Below, piece by piece: positions 1 to 7,454 of a stretch of DNA of 12,013 nucleotides. How positions within the stretch are numbered: the stretch's first letter is position 1; each line of letters begins with the position of its first letter. The stretch comes from Chlamydiota bacterium (lineage in GTDB: Bacteria; Chlamydiota; Chlamydiia; Chlamydiales; Rhabdochlamydiaceae). The notes under the pieces are model-generated. The model had not been told where the DNA came from. It saw only the letters and a list, made by a program, of their open reading frames with translations, and did not search any database. Location: positions 1 through 12,013 of the forward strand of contig JAAKFB010000036.1 in the NCBI GenBank assembly GCA_011065235.1, written 5' to 3'. The translations under genes were made by a program, and so were the position numbers.

Positions 1-633
1 TTTTTCCGTCACATCGAGGTTTTTCTCTAGAGGGAAGCTGTACGTGAAGGGCGTTTTCTCCCCTGTATTGTAATCAACCTCGTTTCCCGTAATGGCCAAG
101 GGGCCATTGTCGTAAAGGGCGGCGTAAATGAGCTGTTCAAACCCTTTAAAAGGCTTGTTTCTCACTTTGTTGATTTCATCTCCGGGGCGTATTTCCGCGT
201 CATAAATGCTAGAGTCTTGCGCGACCCATCCGATATGATGGGTGAATTCTGAGAAGTTTTTATTGCGGCCACCCACCACCCACAGAAAGCTAAATGCTAA
301 GAATGCAAAGATGATATTGACGATGGGCCCCATGACGGCGACTTTGATTTGCCCCCAGGGTTTTTGGGCTAAAAAGCCCCCTTGCACTTGGGACGGTTCA
401 ACGTCACCCTGTTTCTCCATGCCGGCCATCTTGACGTAGCCGCCAAATGGCAAAATGCAGATCTTCCATTTAACACCTTTGCGCTCCCATTGATAGAGCG
501 GTTTGCCAAAACCAATTGAAAAAACCTCTACGGTGATTCCCAATCTACGCGCCATCAAGTAGTGGCCGAGCTCGTGGATAAAGACCAAAAAGCCAATTCC
601 CAAAAGAGCGAGAAAGATGTAGAGAATGCTCAT
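1..633 (-). CDS. rseP: RseP-type site-2 zinc metalloprotease, N-terminal part
   Basis: Membrane-embedded zinc protease that cuts transmembrane segments of regulatory proteins such as anti-sigma factors. My translation gives 211 codons, and the gene continues past the left edge. The first membrane helix carries the catalytic HELGH motif at residues 20-24. It is followed by the family motif FGGYVKMAGM at about residues 63-72 and a second hydrophobic helix near residues 98-117 (VMGPIVNIIFAFLAF). A PDZ-like region starts near residue 130 (GWVAQDSSIYDAEIRPGDEI). The ATG at 633-631 lies 4 bases after the dxr stop, and AAGGA (644-648, minus strand) sits 10 bases upstream, so it is probably co-transcribed with dxr, the same order as CT071-CT072. 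The C-terminal active-site Asp region is outside the window. Family assignment is firm; the substrate is unknown. Confidence 0.95.
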   Translation of the reverse strand, partial: MSILYIFLALLGIGFLVFIHELGHYLMARRLGITVEVFSIGFGKPLYQWERKGVKWKICILPFGGYVKMAGMEKQGDVEPSQVQGGFLAQKPWGQIKVAVMGPIVNIIFAFLAFSFLWVVGGRNKNFSEFTHHIGWVAQDSSIYDAEIRPGDEINKVRNKPFKGFEQLIYAALYDNGPLAITGNEVDYNTGEKTPFTYSFPLEKNLDVTEK

Positions 634-637
634 ATTT

Positions 638-1768
638 TTATATTCCTTGGGCCAGTTGACGTGCTTCGAGGTCAACAGAGGCCAATTCATCGTACTGTTT
701 GGGGCTAAATGCGCTGTGTTGCTGCATCAACATTTCGAGTTTTTGGCTGATGTCGAGCCAACTGATTTCTTTGTTTAAAAACCGCTCCACAAGCGTCTCA
801 TTGGCCGCATTCATGAAGCATGGCATGCTGGGTTTTTCACGCAAAGACTGGTAGGCCAAGTCCAAGCAGCGGAAACGCGCCGTATCACAGGGGGAAAAGT
901 GCAGAGCAAAGGTCCTTGTGAAATCATAGGGCTTCAATAGCCCTTCTTTTCTCACCGGATGGGTCAGGGCCACTTGGATAGGGACGAGCATATCGGGCTC
1001 TCCCATCTGTGCCATGATCGATCCATCAATGAATTCGACCATGCTGTGGATCACTTGCTCAGGGTGGATAACGACCTCGATCTTCTCGAGTGGCATGTCA
1101 TAGAGAAAATGGGTCTCGATCATCTCGAGCCCCTTATTCATCAGCGTAGATGAATCGATCGTCACCTTTGCGCCCATCGAGTAATTGGGGTGAGTTAGGG
1201 CATCCTCGATGCCAATCGCAGCCAGACGCTCCTGGGAATATTCCCGAAAAGGACCGCCCGATGCGGTGAGTATAATCCGTCTCGCCTCTCTCATGTCTTC
1301 GCCTTTGAGGCACTGAAAAATAGCCGTGTGTTCGCTATCGACAGGAATGAGCGAAACACCCATCTTCTCGCACAGGTCCAAGACCAATCTCCCCGCTGCG
1401 ACCAGAACCTCTTTGTTGGCCAGGGCGATGTCCTTTTTCGCTTCAATAGCTCTAAGTGTGGGCAACACTCCTTCAAAGCCCGAGATGGCCGATAACAATA
1501 GTTCTGTCGAAGAATGGGTAGCTGCCGCGATCACTCCCGACTCGCCCGCCAAAACGGGGATATCGGGCATGCGCGCTTGGAGCTCTTTAGCTTTGGCCTC
1601 GTCCCAGACGGCGACGAGCTCAGGGCGAAACTCTTTAGCTTGCTCTTCAAGTAGGTCGATGTTGGATTTCGCAGCAAGTGCGGTGACATGTCCTTTCAGA
1701 TGCCGGATCACCTGGAGGGCCATGCGCCCAATAGATCCCGTGCTTCCTAGTATTCCGATACGCTTCAT
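638..1768 (-). CDS. dxr: 1-deoxy-D-xylulose 5-phosphate reductoisomerase
   Basis: Converts 1-deoxy-D-xylulose 5-phosphate to 2-C-methyl-D-erythritol 4-phosphate with NADPH, the committed step of the MEP isoprenoid pathway, in the cytosol. The 376 residues are close to the usual ~380-400. The NADPH-binding loop GSTGSIG is at 8-14 and the ALANKE motif at 115-120. The metal ligands are visible as D144 and E146 in PVDSEH and E215 in NKGLEMIE. TASGGPFR (168-175) and HPNYSMG (193-199) are the substrate-binding and flap motifs. Nothing key is missing. The start ATG at 1768 has only a weak ribosome site. It is followed 4 bases after its stop by rseP. In Chlamydia it lies directly after ytgD; here a RING-protein cassette intervenes, so it may depend on read-through or on a promoter in 1769-1863. 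Confidence 0.97.
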   Translation of the reverse strand: MKRIGILGSTGSIGRMALQVIRHLKGHVTALAAKSNIDLLEEQAKEFRPELVAVWDEAKAKELQARMPDIPVLAGESGVIAAATHSSTELLLSAISGFEGVLPTLRAIEAKKDIALANKEVLVAAGRLVLDLCEKMGVSLIPVDSEHTAIFQCLKGEDMREARRIILTASGGPFREYSQERLAAIGIEDALTHPNYSMGAKVTIDSSTLMNKGLEMIETHFLYDMPLEKIEVVIHPEQVIHSMVEFIDGSIMAQMGEPDMLVPIQVALTHPVRKEGLLKPYDFTRTFALHFSPCDTARFRCLDLAYQSLREKPSMPCFMNAANETLVERFLNKEISWLDISQKLEMLMQQHSAFSPKQYDELASVDLEARQLAQGI

Positions 1769-1825
1769 CAGTGTAATTCTACTCTGAAAATTGCTTTAAA
1801 CGCAAACGAGCGGTGAGACGGGATA

Positions 1826-1855
1826 AACCACAGAGGTACCAGAGCCCGCAGAGAA
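1826..1855 (+). repeat. Left 30-base inverted repeat of the RING cassette
   Basis: Starts AACCACAGAG and ends GCAGAGAA. It begins 8 bases past the RING gene stop and matches the reverse complement of 2415-2444 at 24 of 30 positions. It is the more degenerate copy. Confidence 0.75.
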
Positions 1856-1863
1856 TGGATTTA

Positions 1864-2337
1864 CTAAGAATTGAGGATGCGCCTTCCTAGATACGCTAAA
1901 GCTTCTATAGCTCCATAGGCGATCCCTACCGAAAAAGTAGCTACTCCGTGTAATGCACTTGGAAAAATTAGAGGAGTACTTTGAAGATCTCGTTGAGATA
2001 ATTCATATAGTTCTGATTGAAAACACGCGACAAAGGCAATGGCTGTGCACAAGAAAATCGACCCTTTTGATATTGTCCCTGGATTTAATAAAAAGAAGCC
2101 TATTCGCTCTTTTAGTGAAGAGCATAAAGAACTCGGATCAACTGACTTGGTACAACTTGGGCAAGTGACCTGCTGTTGAAACCACCTCTTTAGACATGTC
2201 TTATGGTAAGGGTGTTTTTGACCTTCATTTGGATGCGCGATCCACTCGATTTTCTTAGTTTTTGATTGGCAAACCCCACACATATCATGATTATTCTTAA
2301 CTAAACTTGTTGGGTATGTTGCAAACTTAACTGACAT
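1864..2337 (-). CDS. RING-type zinc finger protein with predicted membrane segments
   Basis: 157 residues, not assigned to a named gene. The N-terminal part holds a RING-like zinc site. Candidate ligands in order are C20, C23, H35, H42, H45, C48, C59 and C62. The spacing HPYHKTC followed by CPSC matches RING-H2 fingers (H-x2-H-x2-C then C-x2-C), with His in place of the usual third Cys. W52 sits where RING domains have the E2-contacting Trp. After the finger come two hydrophobic stretches, about 93-106 and 131-150. RING domains act mainly as eukaryotic E3 ubiquitin ligases, and bacteria without ubiquitin use them as secreted effectors. A host-directed role is therefore an inference, not shown. 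ATG at 2337 has AAGGAG 9 bases upstream. The gene has its own promoter, is AT-rich, and interrupts a conserved gene order, all suggesting acquisition. Confidence 0.8.
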   Translation of the reverse strand: MSVKFATYPTSLVKNNHDMCGVCQSKTKKIEWIAHPNEGQKHPYHKTCLKRWFQQQVTCPSCTKSVDPSSLCSSLKERIGFFLLNPGTISKGSIFLCTAIAFVACFQSELYELSQRDLQSTPLIFPSALHGVATFSVGIAYGAIEALAYLGRRILNS

Positions 2338-2363
2338 ATTATTATTCTCCTTATTAAGCCTAG

Positions 2364-2392
2364 ATTATAGAAAATATTTAAATAAAAGTCAA
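2364..2392 (-). promoter_or_regulatory. Consensus promoter of the RING gene
   Basis: On the minus strand TTGACT, a 17-base spacer and TATAAT, an almost perfect sigma-70/sigma-66 promoter, about 27 bases upstream of the ATG of the RING gene with an AT-rich spacer. The expected transcript start is near 2357. It lies inside the inverted repeats, so the cassette carries its own promoter. Confidence 0.8.
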
Positions 2393-2401
2393 TGTAAATA
2401 A

Positions 2402-3385
2402 TTATTTTAAACCGCTCTCTGTGGCCTCTGTGATCTCTGTGGTTTTTTTTATTTTTCTCAGTGGTTTTACGATCAAGACGATGACAAACACCCCCCCAAT
2501 AGATGTGACCACCAGCCCTGCCGTGGAGAGCGGCATCTGGTAGACGGTTAGAAAATGGCGCGCGAGTGCTACGCCAAAAAGTGTGCAGAAAAGTCCAATG
2601 ACAGATGCGAGTAGAAGGACTTTGCGCAGGTTGTGCGTCAGGAAACGCGCGGTCAGCGGTAGTCCGACGAGGAAGGCTAGAAACAGAAGCACGCCAACCG
2701 CTCGGAAGGCGCTAATCGCTGTTCCGCTTGTGAGCAGCATCAGTAGGTAGCTGAATAGAGCCGGACGATAGCGGAGCGCTGTCGCAAGGCCTGTATCAAA
2801 ACAAATCAATTTCCATTCTTTGAAAAATAGAGTCACGACGAGCGCAGAAGTGAGTGCCATCCCAAATGCGATTTTCACATCATTGAGGTGTAGGGCATCG
2901 GCATTGCCCATTACCACTTCGAGCCCGATGTGTGCATTCCGGGTATAGAGGGTCACAAAGACTATTCCTAAGGCGAAGAGGGTGGTGAAAACAAGGCCGA
3001 TGCTCGCGTCTTCTTGGAGTTTCATCACTTGGTGGAGGATTTGGGTCAAAAGGGTGGTCAGGATCCCCGTTGCTAGGGCTGCGACGATGAGAATTTGGAA
3101 GTTGATTTGCATGCCGCCACCGGTTCCTAAAAAGAGGAGGATGTAGGCGATGACGATTCCCAGAAGGATGGTGTGGGAGAGGGCATTCGCGAGCATGGTC
3201 ATCCGCTTGAGGACGAGGAGGGTTCCGACGAGTGCTGAGGCAATCGAAATGAGTCCGAGGGTGAAGATTTGGATCTCATCCGAGGCGAGGTTTTTCCAGG
3301 CGAGTGCGCCTGTGAGGAGCTGGAAGATCCGGGAGAAAAAGAGGGGAATGAAATCGAAGAAGGTTGCACCCCAATACGGACTCAC
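2402..3385 (-). CDS. ytgD: Metal ABC transporter permease YtgD
   Basis: Inner-membrane permease of the ABC-3 (ZnuB/MntB-type) family; with YtgC it forms the channel for the metal, probably iron, delivered by YtgA. The 327 residues contain about eight to nine hydrophobic helices between residues 38 and 307. The conserved loop ALSHTILLGIV (68-78) contacts the ATPase. GTG at 3385 is the likely start: it overlaps the ytgC stop as GTGA and has AAAGGAGG 6 bases upstream. The extreme C-terminus (residues 315-324, TTEITEATES) is encoded by the right repeat of the RING cassette. The tail therefore looks repeat-derived and may have replaced the original end. Fourth gene of the ytg operon. Confidence 0.93.
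   Translation of the reverse strand: MSPYWGATFFDFIPLFFSRIFQLLTGALAWKNLASDEIQIFTLGLISIASALVGTLLVLKRMTMLANALSHTILLGIVIAYILLFLGTGGGMQINFQILIVAALATGILTTLLTQILHQVMKLQEDASIGLVFTTLFALGIVFVTLYTRNAHIGLEVVMGNADALHLNDVKIAFGMALTSALVVTLFFKEWKLICFDTGLATALRYRPALFSYLLMLLTSGTAISAFRAVGVLLFLAFLVGLPLTARFLTHNLRKVLLLASVIGLFCTLFGVALARHFLTVYQMPLSTAGLVVTSIGGVFVIVLIVKPLRKIKKTTEITEATESGLK
2415..2444 (-). repeat. Right 30-base inverted repeat, inside the ytgD 3' end
   Basis: Read on the minus strand it starts AACCACAGAG and is three copies of a 9-base unit CACAGAGNN. It matches 1826-1855 in inverted orientation at 24 of 30 positions. Being a multiple of three, it is read through in frame by ytgD as threonine/glutamate triplets. 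Confidence 0.8.
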
Positions 3386-4632
3386 AGACGGCCTCCTTTG
3401 GGGATCGGTTGAGCATGGGGATCGGTCTGGGGATGGTTGAGCAGCGATTGGAGCTGGCTCTCAATCTCGGGAGTGAGGATGTGTTCCATCTCTTCGGCGT
3501 TGTGATGGACTCGATCTTCGCCTTGGCCCATATGAACGAGGTAGACTTCCCAGAGGCGGTGGAGGCGAACGAGATTTTCGCCTTCTTTTTGGCCGAGAGC
3601 GGTGAGCTCGCCATTGCGGATCCAGCCTTTCATCCGCATCCGGAAATGGAGCCAAGTGTGCATTGGGGGGGTCTGCCCTTTATAGAGGGCTTTTAGGAGA
3701 TTTTCCTGCTTGCAGCGGATCCGAAAGCGGGTGATGCGCAGCATGCGGGTGACGAATCCTTTTTGCGGAGCGAAAAGGAGGCTGAAGAGGGCGAGGGCGG
3801 CAGCTGTCAGGACGATCATCGGACCGGTGGGCAGAGCAAGATGGGGCTGTCCACTCCACTTGGGGATCCAAAGAGAGAACGCATTGCCCAAAAAGCCGGA
3901 CAGGGCGCCGATGAGTCCTGAGAGGGCAAAAAAGGAGCCGAGTTTTTTGGTCCATTGGCGCGCGGCAACAGCTGGCGCGATGAGCATGGCCGACATGAGA
4001 ACCACGCCGACGCAGCGCATGCCGACGACGATGGCGAGGACGAGCAGTAGCGACATGATTCCATCGATGAGCGTGGTGCGCACTCGTACGCTTTTGGCAA
4101 AGTCGGGATCGAAATTGAGGATTTCTAAAAAGCGGAAGAGGAGGATGACGGCGGTCAGGACGGCGGTGGTGAGGGCGGCGTAGAGGGTGATGTGGGCATC
4201 GACCATGGTGGCGGCCTGGCCAAAAAGGAAGACTTGGATCTGCCGGAACCAGAGGGCGTGCGTCACTTGCAGATGGCTGGCGATCAACACGCCGATACCG
4301 AAAAAGATGGAGAGGACGAAGCACAGAGCTGCGTCGGATGAGATTTTGAGCCGTTTTTGCAATTGAGAAATGGCAACGAGCCCGAGTAGTCCGCTGATGA
4401 ATGCACCGAGCATGATGCTCAGCGCTGCCCCTTCTTCAGAAAATGGAAAGAAGACTGCACTGAAGAAAATGGCGATGACAACACCGGGATAGGCGGCGTG
4501 AGAGAGGGACTCGCCGACAAGGGAGCGTTTTTGCAAAAAGACGAGACACCCGATGAGCCCCGCAGAAAAACACATGAGCATGCACCCGATGGTAGGGGCG
4601 CGCAAGATGGGATTGGTGAAAAATTCAAGCAT
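3382..4632 (-). CDS. ytgC: Metal ABC transporter permease fused to a DtxR-like repressor (YtgCR)
   Basis: 416 residues. Residues 1-290 form an ABC-3 permease with about eight helices, including the ATPase-contact loop SLSHAAYPGVV (42-52). Residues ~303-395 resemble the DtxR/MntR repressor family: a winged-helix remnant (KGWIRNGELTALGQKEG) followed by the metal-binding dimerisation part RLHRLWEVYL...HNAEEMEHIL. H358, E380, E383 and H384 align with the MntR ligands H77, E99, E102 and H103. In C. trachomatis the fused protein is reported to be cleaved to free YtgR, an iron-dependent repressor of this operon; the same is inferred here. The winged-helix segment looks about 20 residues shorter than in MntR and the protein is shorter than the ~450 residues I recall for Chlamydia. 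Starts 2 bases after the ytgB stop and overlaps ytgD by 4 bases. Confidence 0.92.
   Translation of the reverse strand: MLEFFTNPILRAPTIGCMLMCFSAGLIGCLVFLQKRSLVGESLSHAAYPGVVIAIFFSAVFFPFSEEGAALSIMLGAFISGLLGLVAISQLQKRLKISSDAALCFVLSIFFGIGVLIASHLQVTHALWFRQIQVFLFGQAATMVDAHITLYAALTTAVLTAVILLFRFLEILNFDPDFAKSVRVRTTLIDGIMSLLLVLAIVVGMRCVGVVLMSAMLIAPAVAARQWTKKLGSFFALSGLIGALSGFLGNAFSLWIPKWSGQPHLALPTGPMIVLTAAALALFSLLFAPQKGFVTRMLRITRFRIRCKQENLLKALYKGQTPPMHTWLHFRMRMKGWIRNGELTALGQKEGENLVRLHRLWEVYLVHMGQGEDRVHHNAEEMEHILTPEIESQLQSLLNHPQTDPHAQPIPKGGRL
3392..3399 (-). promoter_or_regulatory. Strong ribosome binding site fixing the ytgD GTG start
   Basis: AAAGGAGG on the minus strand, 6 bases from GTG 3385. It lies within the ytgC 3' end, fitting translational coupling through the GTGA overlap. 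Confidence 0.8.
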
Positions 4633-4634
4633 GG

Positions 4635-5405
4635 CTAAATCCCCGATGTTTTACTGTGCGCGAGTTTTTTTGCCTCGCTCAGCAAATAGGATGAGCTGCC
4701 ATATGCTCTTTTGAGGTTTTCTTCGTGGAAGACTTCTTCGACGGGGCCATAGTCGATGAGGCAGCTGTTCAGCAAGATCACCCAATCGAAATAGCTTTTC
4801 ACGGTCGTTAGGTCATGGTGGACGATGAATAGGGTTTTTCCCTCGGATTTTAGGGTAGTTAAGAGCTCGACAAGGGCTTTTTCCGTCGCCATGTCAACGC
4901 CGGCAAAGGGTTCATCCATGAAGTAGAGATCGGCTTCTTGGAGCAGCGCGCGTGCGAGGAAAACTCTTTGTTGCTGCCCACCGGAAAGGGCGCTAATCTG
5001 TCTCTTGGCAAAAGGAAGCATTCCGACACGGTCGAGCGCTTCTTTTGCCGCCTCGCGATCGGATTTTTTGGCCCATTTGAGGATGCCGAGTTTTCCGTAG
5101 CGTCCCATCAAGACCACATCGAGGACGTTGATCGGGAAATTCCAGTCGACAGATGTCCTTTGGGGAACGTAGGCGATCTGTTTTTGGATCTCTTTATAGG
5201 GGCGTCCAAAAAAGGAAATCTGGCCTGCGAGGGGTTTGTGGATGCCGAGCAGGGTTTTGAGCAAGGTGCTTTTCCCTGCCCCATTGGGGCCGATGACGCC
5301 GACGAGTTGCCCTTTGGGGATCTCAAAGTTGACTTCCCAAAGAACGGGGGTTTTGTCGTAGTGAACAGAGAGCTGCTCGACTTTGACTGCGCTCACTTCT
5401 TCCAT
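4635..5405 (-). CDS. ytgB: Metal ABC transporter ATPase YtgB
   Basis: Cytoplasmic ATPase that drives the YtgCD channel. All ABC motifs are present in 256 residues: Walker A GPNGAGKST at 39-47, Q-loop Q82, signature LSGGQ at 140-144, Walker B ending DEP at 164-166, and H-loop H197. The sequence VPQRTSVDWNFPINVLDVVLMGRYG (80-104) is typical of the manganese/zinc/iron (MntB/ZnuC) subgroup. The start at 5405 overlaps the ytgA end by 13 bases, with a GAGGG-type ribosome site inside ytgA. Second of the four transporter genes. Confidence 0.95.
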   Translation of the reverse strand: MEEVSAVKVEQLSVHYDKTPVLWEVNFEIPKGQLVGVIGPNGAGKSTLLKTLLGIHKPLAGQISFFGRPYKEIQKQIAYVPQRTSVDWNFPINVLDVVLMGRYGKLGILKWAKKSDREAAKEALDRVGMLPFAKRQISALSGGQQQRVFLARALLQEADLYFMDEPFAGVDMATEKALVELLTTLKSEGKTLFIVHHDLTTVKSYFDWVILLNSCLIDYGPVEEVFHEENLKRAYGSSSYLLSEAKKLAHSKTSGI

Positions 5406-6340
5406 TCTTCCCTCAACACTTTTGCATTATGCCGGATCATTCCGAGATAATTGTCGGCTCCCGATCCAGGCATTCCCATCGCATCGCCGTAGAGCGGCGA
5501 GGTGCAGATGCGGACTTGATGGGTGCAGGAAGAGGTGATTTTTTTCAGGGCATCGCGACTGACGTTGGACTCGGGGAAAACGACGGCAATTTTGTGCTGG
5601 CAGAGGTGATCGACGACACGCTGGATATCTTGGCAGCTGAGCTGGCCTTCGGGCGCGAGTCCCTCTGGGGCGATGCACCGATCTTCCCAGGTCGATTCTT
5701 CTTTGAGGTATGCCCGTGTGAAATAGTGGAAGGCATCGTGACTGGTGACCAGATAGCGCTTGGTAGCGGGCACCTCACTCATCTCTTGCTGAATTTCACA
5801 GTGCGCTTGAAGCATTTTTTGTCTTAAAACTTCTCCATTGCGCAGATAGTGCTCTGCATGCGTAGGATCTTCAAGGCTGAGCGCTGCAACAATTGGGTCA
5901 ATCCCCTCGGCCCAAAGGGAAATATCCATCCAAACATGGGGATCTAACGCCTCATCCACAGTGAGGATGTTTTGCGGCACACGCTTTTGAATCTCTTCCC
6001 CGAGATAGACTACGTGGCGGTGCTGTTTGAGTTGGTAGCGCAAACTCGCTCCATGCTCGAGATTGAGTCCATTGCCGATGACGATATGGGCAAAGGTGAT
6101 CTTTTCATCATCACCCTTAACGAGCTCATAGCTGTGAGGATCCACCTCACCGACAATGAGTGCGAGGTGATCGATATACTCCCCTCCAATTTCGCGAGCG
6201 AGGTCATCGATCATCGCTGTCGTAGAAAGGACTTTGATTTTGTCATTTTTTTCAAACCATGAGGACGTGCGCCTATGCGAAGAGTGCGAACACCCAAAAA
6301 GACAGACAAGGGCTAAGAAAAAAACTAAAAAAAATTTCAT
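5393..6340 (-). CDS. ytgA: Metal-binding lipoprotein of the Ytg ABC transporter
   Basis: Cluster A-I solute-binding protein that captures the metal, probably iron, and passes it to YtgCD. The 315 residues begin with a signal peptide (KFFLVFFLALVCLFGC) ending in a lipobox with C17, so it is probably lipid-anchored. Ligand candidates are H69 in DPHSYE, H135 in DPHVWMD, H201 in SHDAFHYF and D296 in GADNY. This three-His, one-Asp set is the pattern I recall for C. trachomatis YtgA. Several extra cysteines (C181, C222, C236, C247, C272, C279) suggest disulfides. The start ATG overlaps the mrp stop as ATGA, so it is translationally coupled to mrp. Confidence 0.94.
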   Translation of the reverse strand: MKFFLVFFLALVCLFGCSHSSHRRTSSWFEKNDKIKVLSTTAMIDDLAREIGGEYIDHLALIVGEVDPHSYELVKGDDEKITFAHIVIGNGLNLEHGASLRYQLKQHRHVVYLGEEIQKRVPQNILTVDEALDPHVWMDISLWAEGIDPIVAALSLEDPTHAEHYLRNGEVLRQKMLQAHCEIQQEMSEVPATKRYLVTSHDAFHYFTRAYLKEESTWEDRCIAPEGLAPEGQLSCQDIQRVVDHLCQHKIAVVFPESNVSRDALKKITSSCTHQVRICTSPLYGDAMGMPGSGADNYLGMIRHNAKVLREEWKK

Positions 6341-7365
6341 ACCAAAAGCTTCAATTGGGAGTAGGGGTAGATCCCCTGGCTACATCCCGAAGAGAATATC
6401 AACCTTATAGCATACCTCCCAACGGGAGAAAACTCAAGCAGAGAGACCCCTGGATCACATTTTTTTTCACTTTGACAACGCGCGCAGGGGCATTGTTTTT
6501 GAATGTCATGAAGAGACAGCGTGTGCCAGGAATCCTCAATAAAAATTTCAAGATGATGGGGGCCCTTTTCACGTACTTGAAAATCTTCCTTGGAAAGATG
6601 AGACACCTCTTGCAGCACCCGCTCACAAAGATGCTTAAATACCCCCACAGCAGAAGAATCTCCACGATCCCCAGCTATGGAGATTTTGGAATCGATGGGG
6701 ATTTCTCCAAGGAAGGGGATCTCAAAATCTTTGGCAAGGCTCTGGCCTCCCCCTGAAGAAAAGGGGAAAAATTTCTTCTGCGTCTCTGGATCCAAAAAAT
6801 AACTCATATTTTCGACCACGCCAAGGATGGGAATTTCCATTTTTTGAAAGAGCTGAATCGCCTTGCTCACGTCGAGAGTCGCCACTACTTGGGGAGTCGT
6901 CACCATGATCGCTGCGGCGATTTTGGCTTTTTGCATCAGCGTGAGCTGAATATCCCCCGTTCCAGGTGGGAAATCGATAATCAGATAATCGAGCTCTCCC
7001 CACTGCACAATCGTTAAAAATTGCTCGATGATTTGATTGGCAATGGGCGCGCGCACAATCGAGGCCTTTTTTTTGAAATGGGCCACAGAGATGAACGGCA
7101 TTCCAAATGTGAGTGCAGGTAGCAGTTTTTCTGGATTTTCTAAATCATCCACGGGTTCCATCCCCTTGGGGAGCATTTGCTCAAGGGAAGGGCCATAAAT
7201 ATCTGCATCGAGAAGTCCCACCTTAAACCCCTGAAGTTTCAGAGCTAAAGCGAGATTCACAGCGACTGTCGACTTTCCCACTCCCCCTTTTCCCGCTGCA
7301 ACGGCTAGAATCGACCTAATTTGAGTTGGATTTTTAGAATCCTGTATCACTTTTAAAGAAGACAT
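6337..7365 (-). CDS. mrp: Mrp/ApbC-type P-loop ATPase with C-terminal DUF971
   Basis: P-loop NTPase of the Mrp/NBP35 family, Fe-S cluster carriers in the cytosol. In 342 residues: deviant Walker A GKGGVGKST at 25-33, DADIYGPS at 53-60, Walker B/switch DFPPGTGD at 131-138, VVENMSYF at 183-190. The CxxC after VVENMSYF that binds the cluster in ApbC is absent (the segment reads LDPETQKK), as in some other lineages. Residues ~269-342 are a DUF971 domain with CPCARC (292-297) and C303, seen also in plant HCF101. The N-terminal DUF59 of many Mrp proteins is missing. It overlaps ytgA by 4 bases, so it probably heads the iron-uptake operon. Whether the DUF971 cysteines replace the missing motif is unknown. 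Confidence 0.92.
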   Translation of the reverse strand: MSSLKVIQDSKNPTQIRSILAVAAGKGGVGKSTVAVNLALALKLQGFKVGLLDADIYGPSLEQMLPKGMEPVDDLENPEKLLPALTFGMPFISVAHFKKKASIVRAPIANQIIEQFLTIVQWGELDYLIIDFPPGTGDIQLTLMQKAKIAAAIMVTTPQVVATLDVSKAIQLFQKMEIPILGVVENMSYFLDPETQKKFFPFSSGGGQSLAKDFEIPFLGEIPIDSKISIAGDRGDSSAVGVFKHLCERVLQEVSHLSKEDFQVREKGPHHLEIFIEDSWHTLSLHDIQKQCPCARCQSEKKCDPGVSLLEFSPVGRYAIRLIFSSGCSQGIYPYSQLKLLV

Positions 7366-7454
7366 AATGAGGCTAAACTACCTGTCGATATGAATAGTTT
7401 CAAGATTTTTTAAAAATACGCTTGTGAAAAAACCAGCCATTAGAATATCCTAAC

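Larger units (their letters stand above)
1826..2444. mobile_element. Inverted-repeat-bounded cassette carrying a RING-finger gene
   Basis: A 619-base unit bounded by two inward-facing 30-base repeats (1826-1855 and 2415-2444) that match at 24 of 30 positions. Between them lie one gene, its own consensus promoter and a good ribosome site. The unit separates ytgD from dxr, which are neighbours in Chlamydia as I recall, and it looks more AT-rich than the flanking genes. No transposase is inside and I see no target-site duplication, so this is either a non-autonomous cassette or a gene sitting by chance between two copies of a dispersed repeat. The right copy overlaps the 3' end of ytgD. Confidence 0.4.

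Noticed and set aside
1326..1787. 153-residue open frame on the plus strand
   Set aside because: Antisense to dxr, which has all catalytic motifs; no recognisable domain.
1772..1805. TTGCGT-N18-TAGAAT promoter-like pair before dxr
   Set aside because: The -10 box ends 7 bases before the ATG, which would leave almost no leader; -35 match is weak.
3680..4324. 214-residue Arg/His/Pro-rich open frame on the minus strand
   Set aside because: It lies wholly inside ytgC in another frame; its odd composition follows from the GC-rich ytgC sequence, which has clear family homology.
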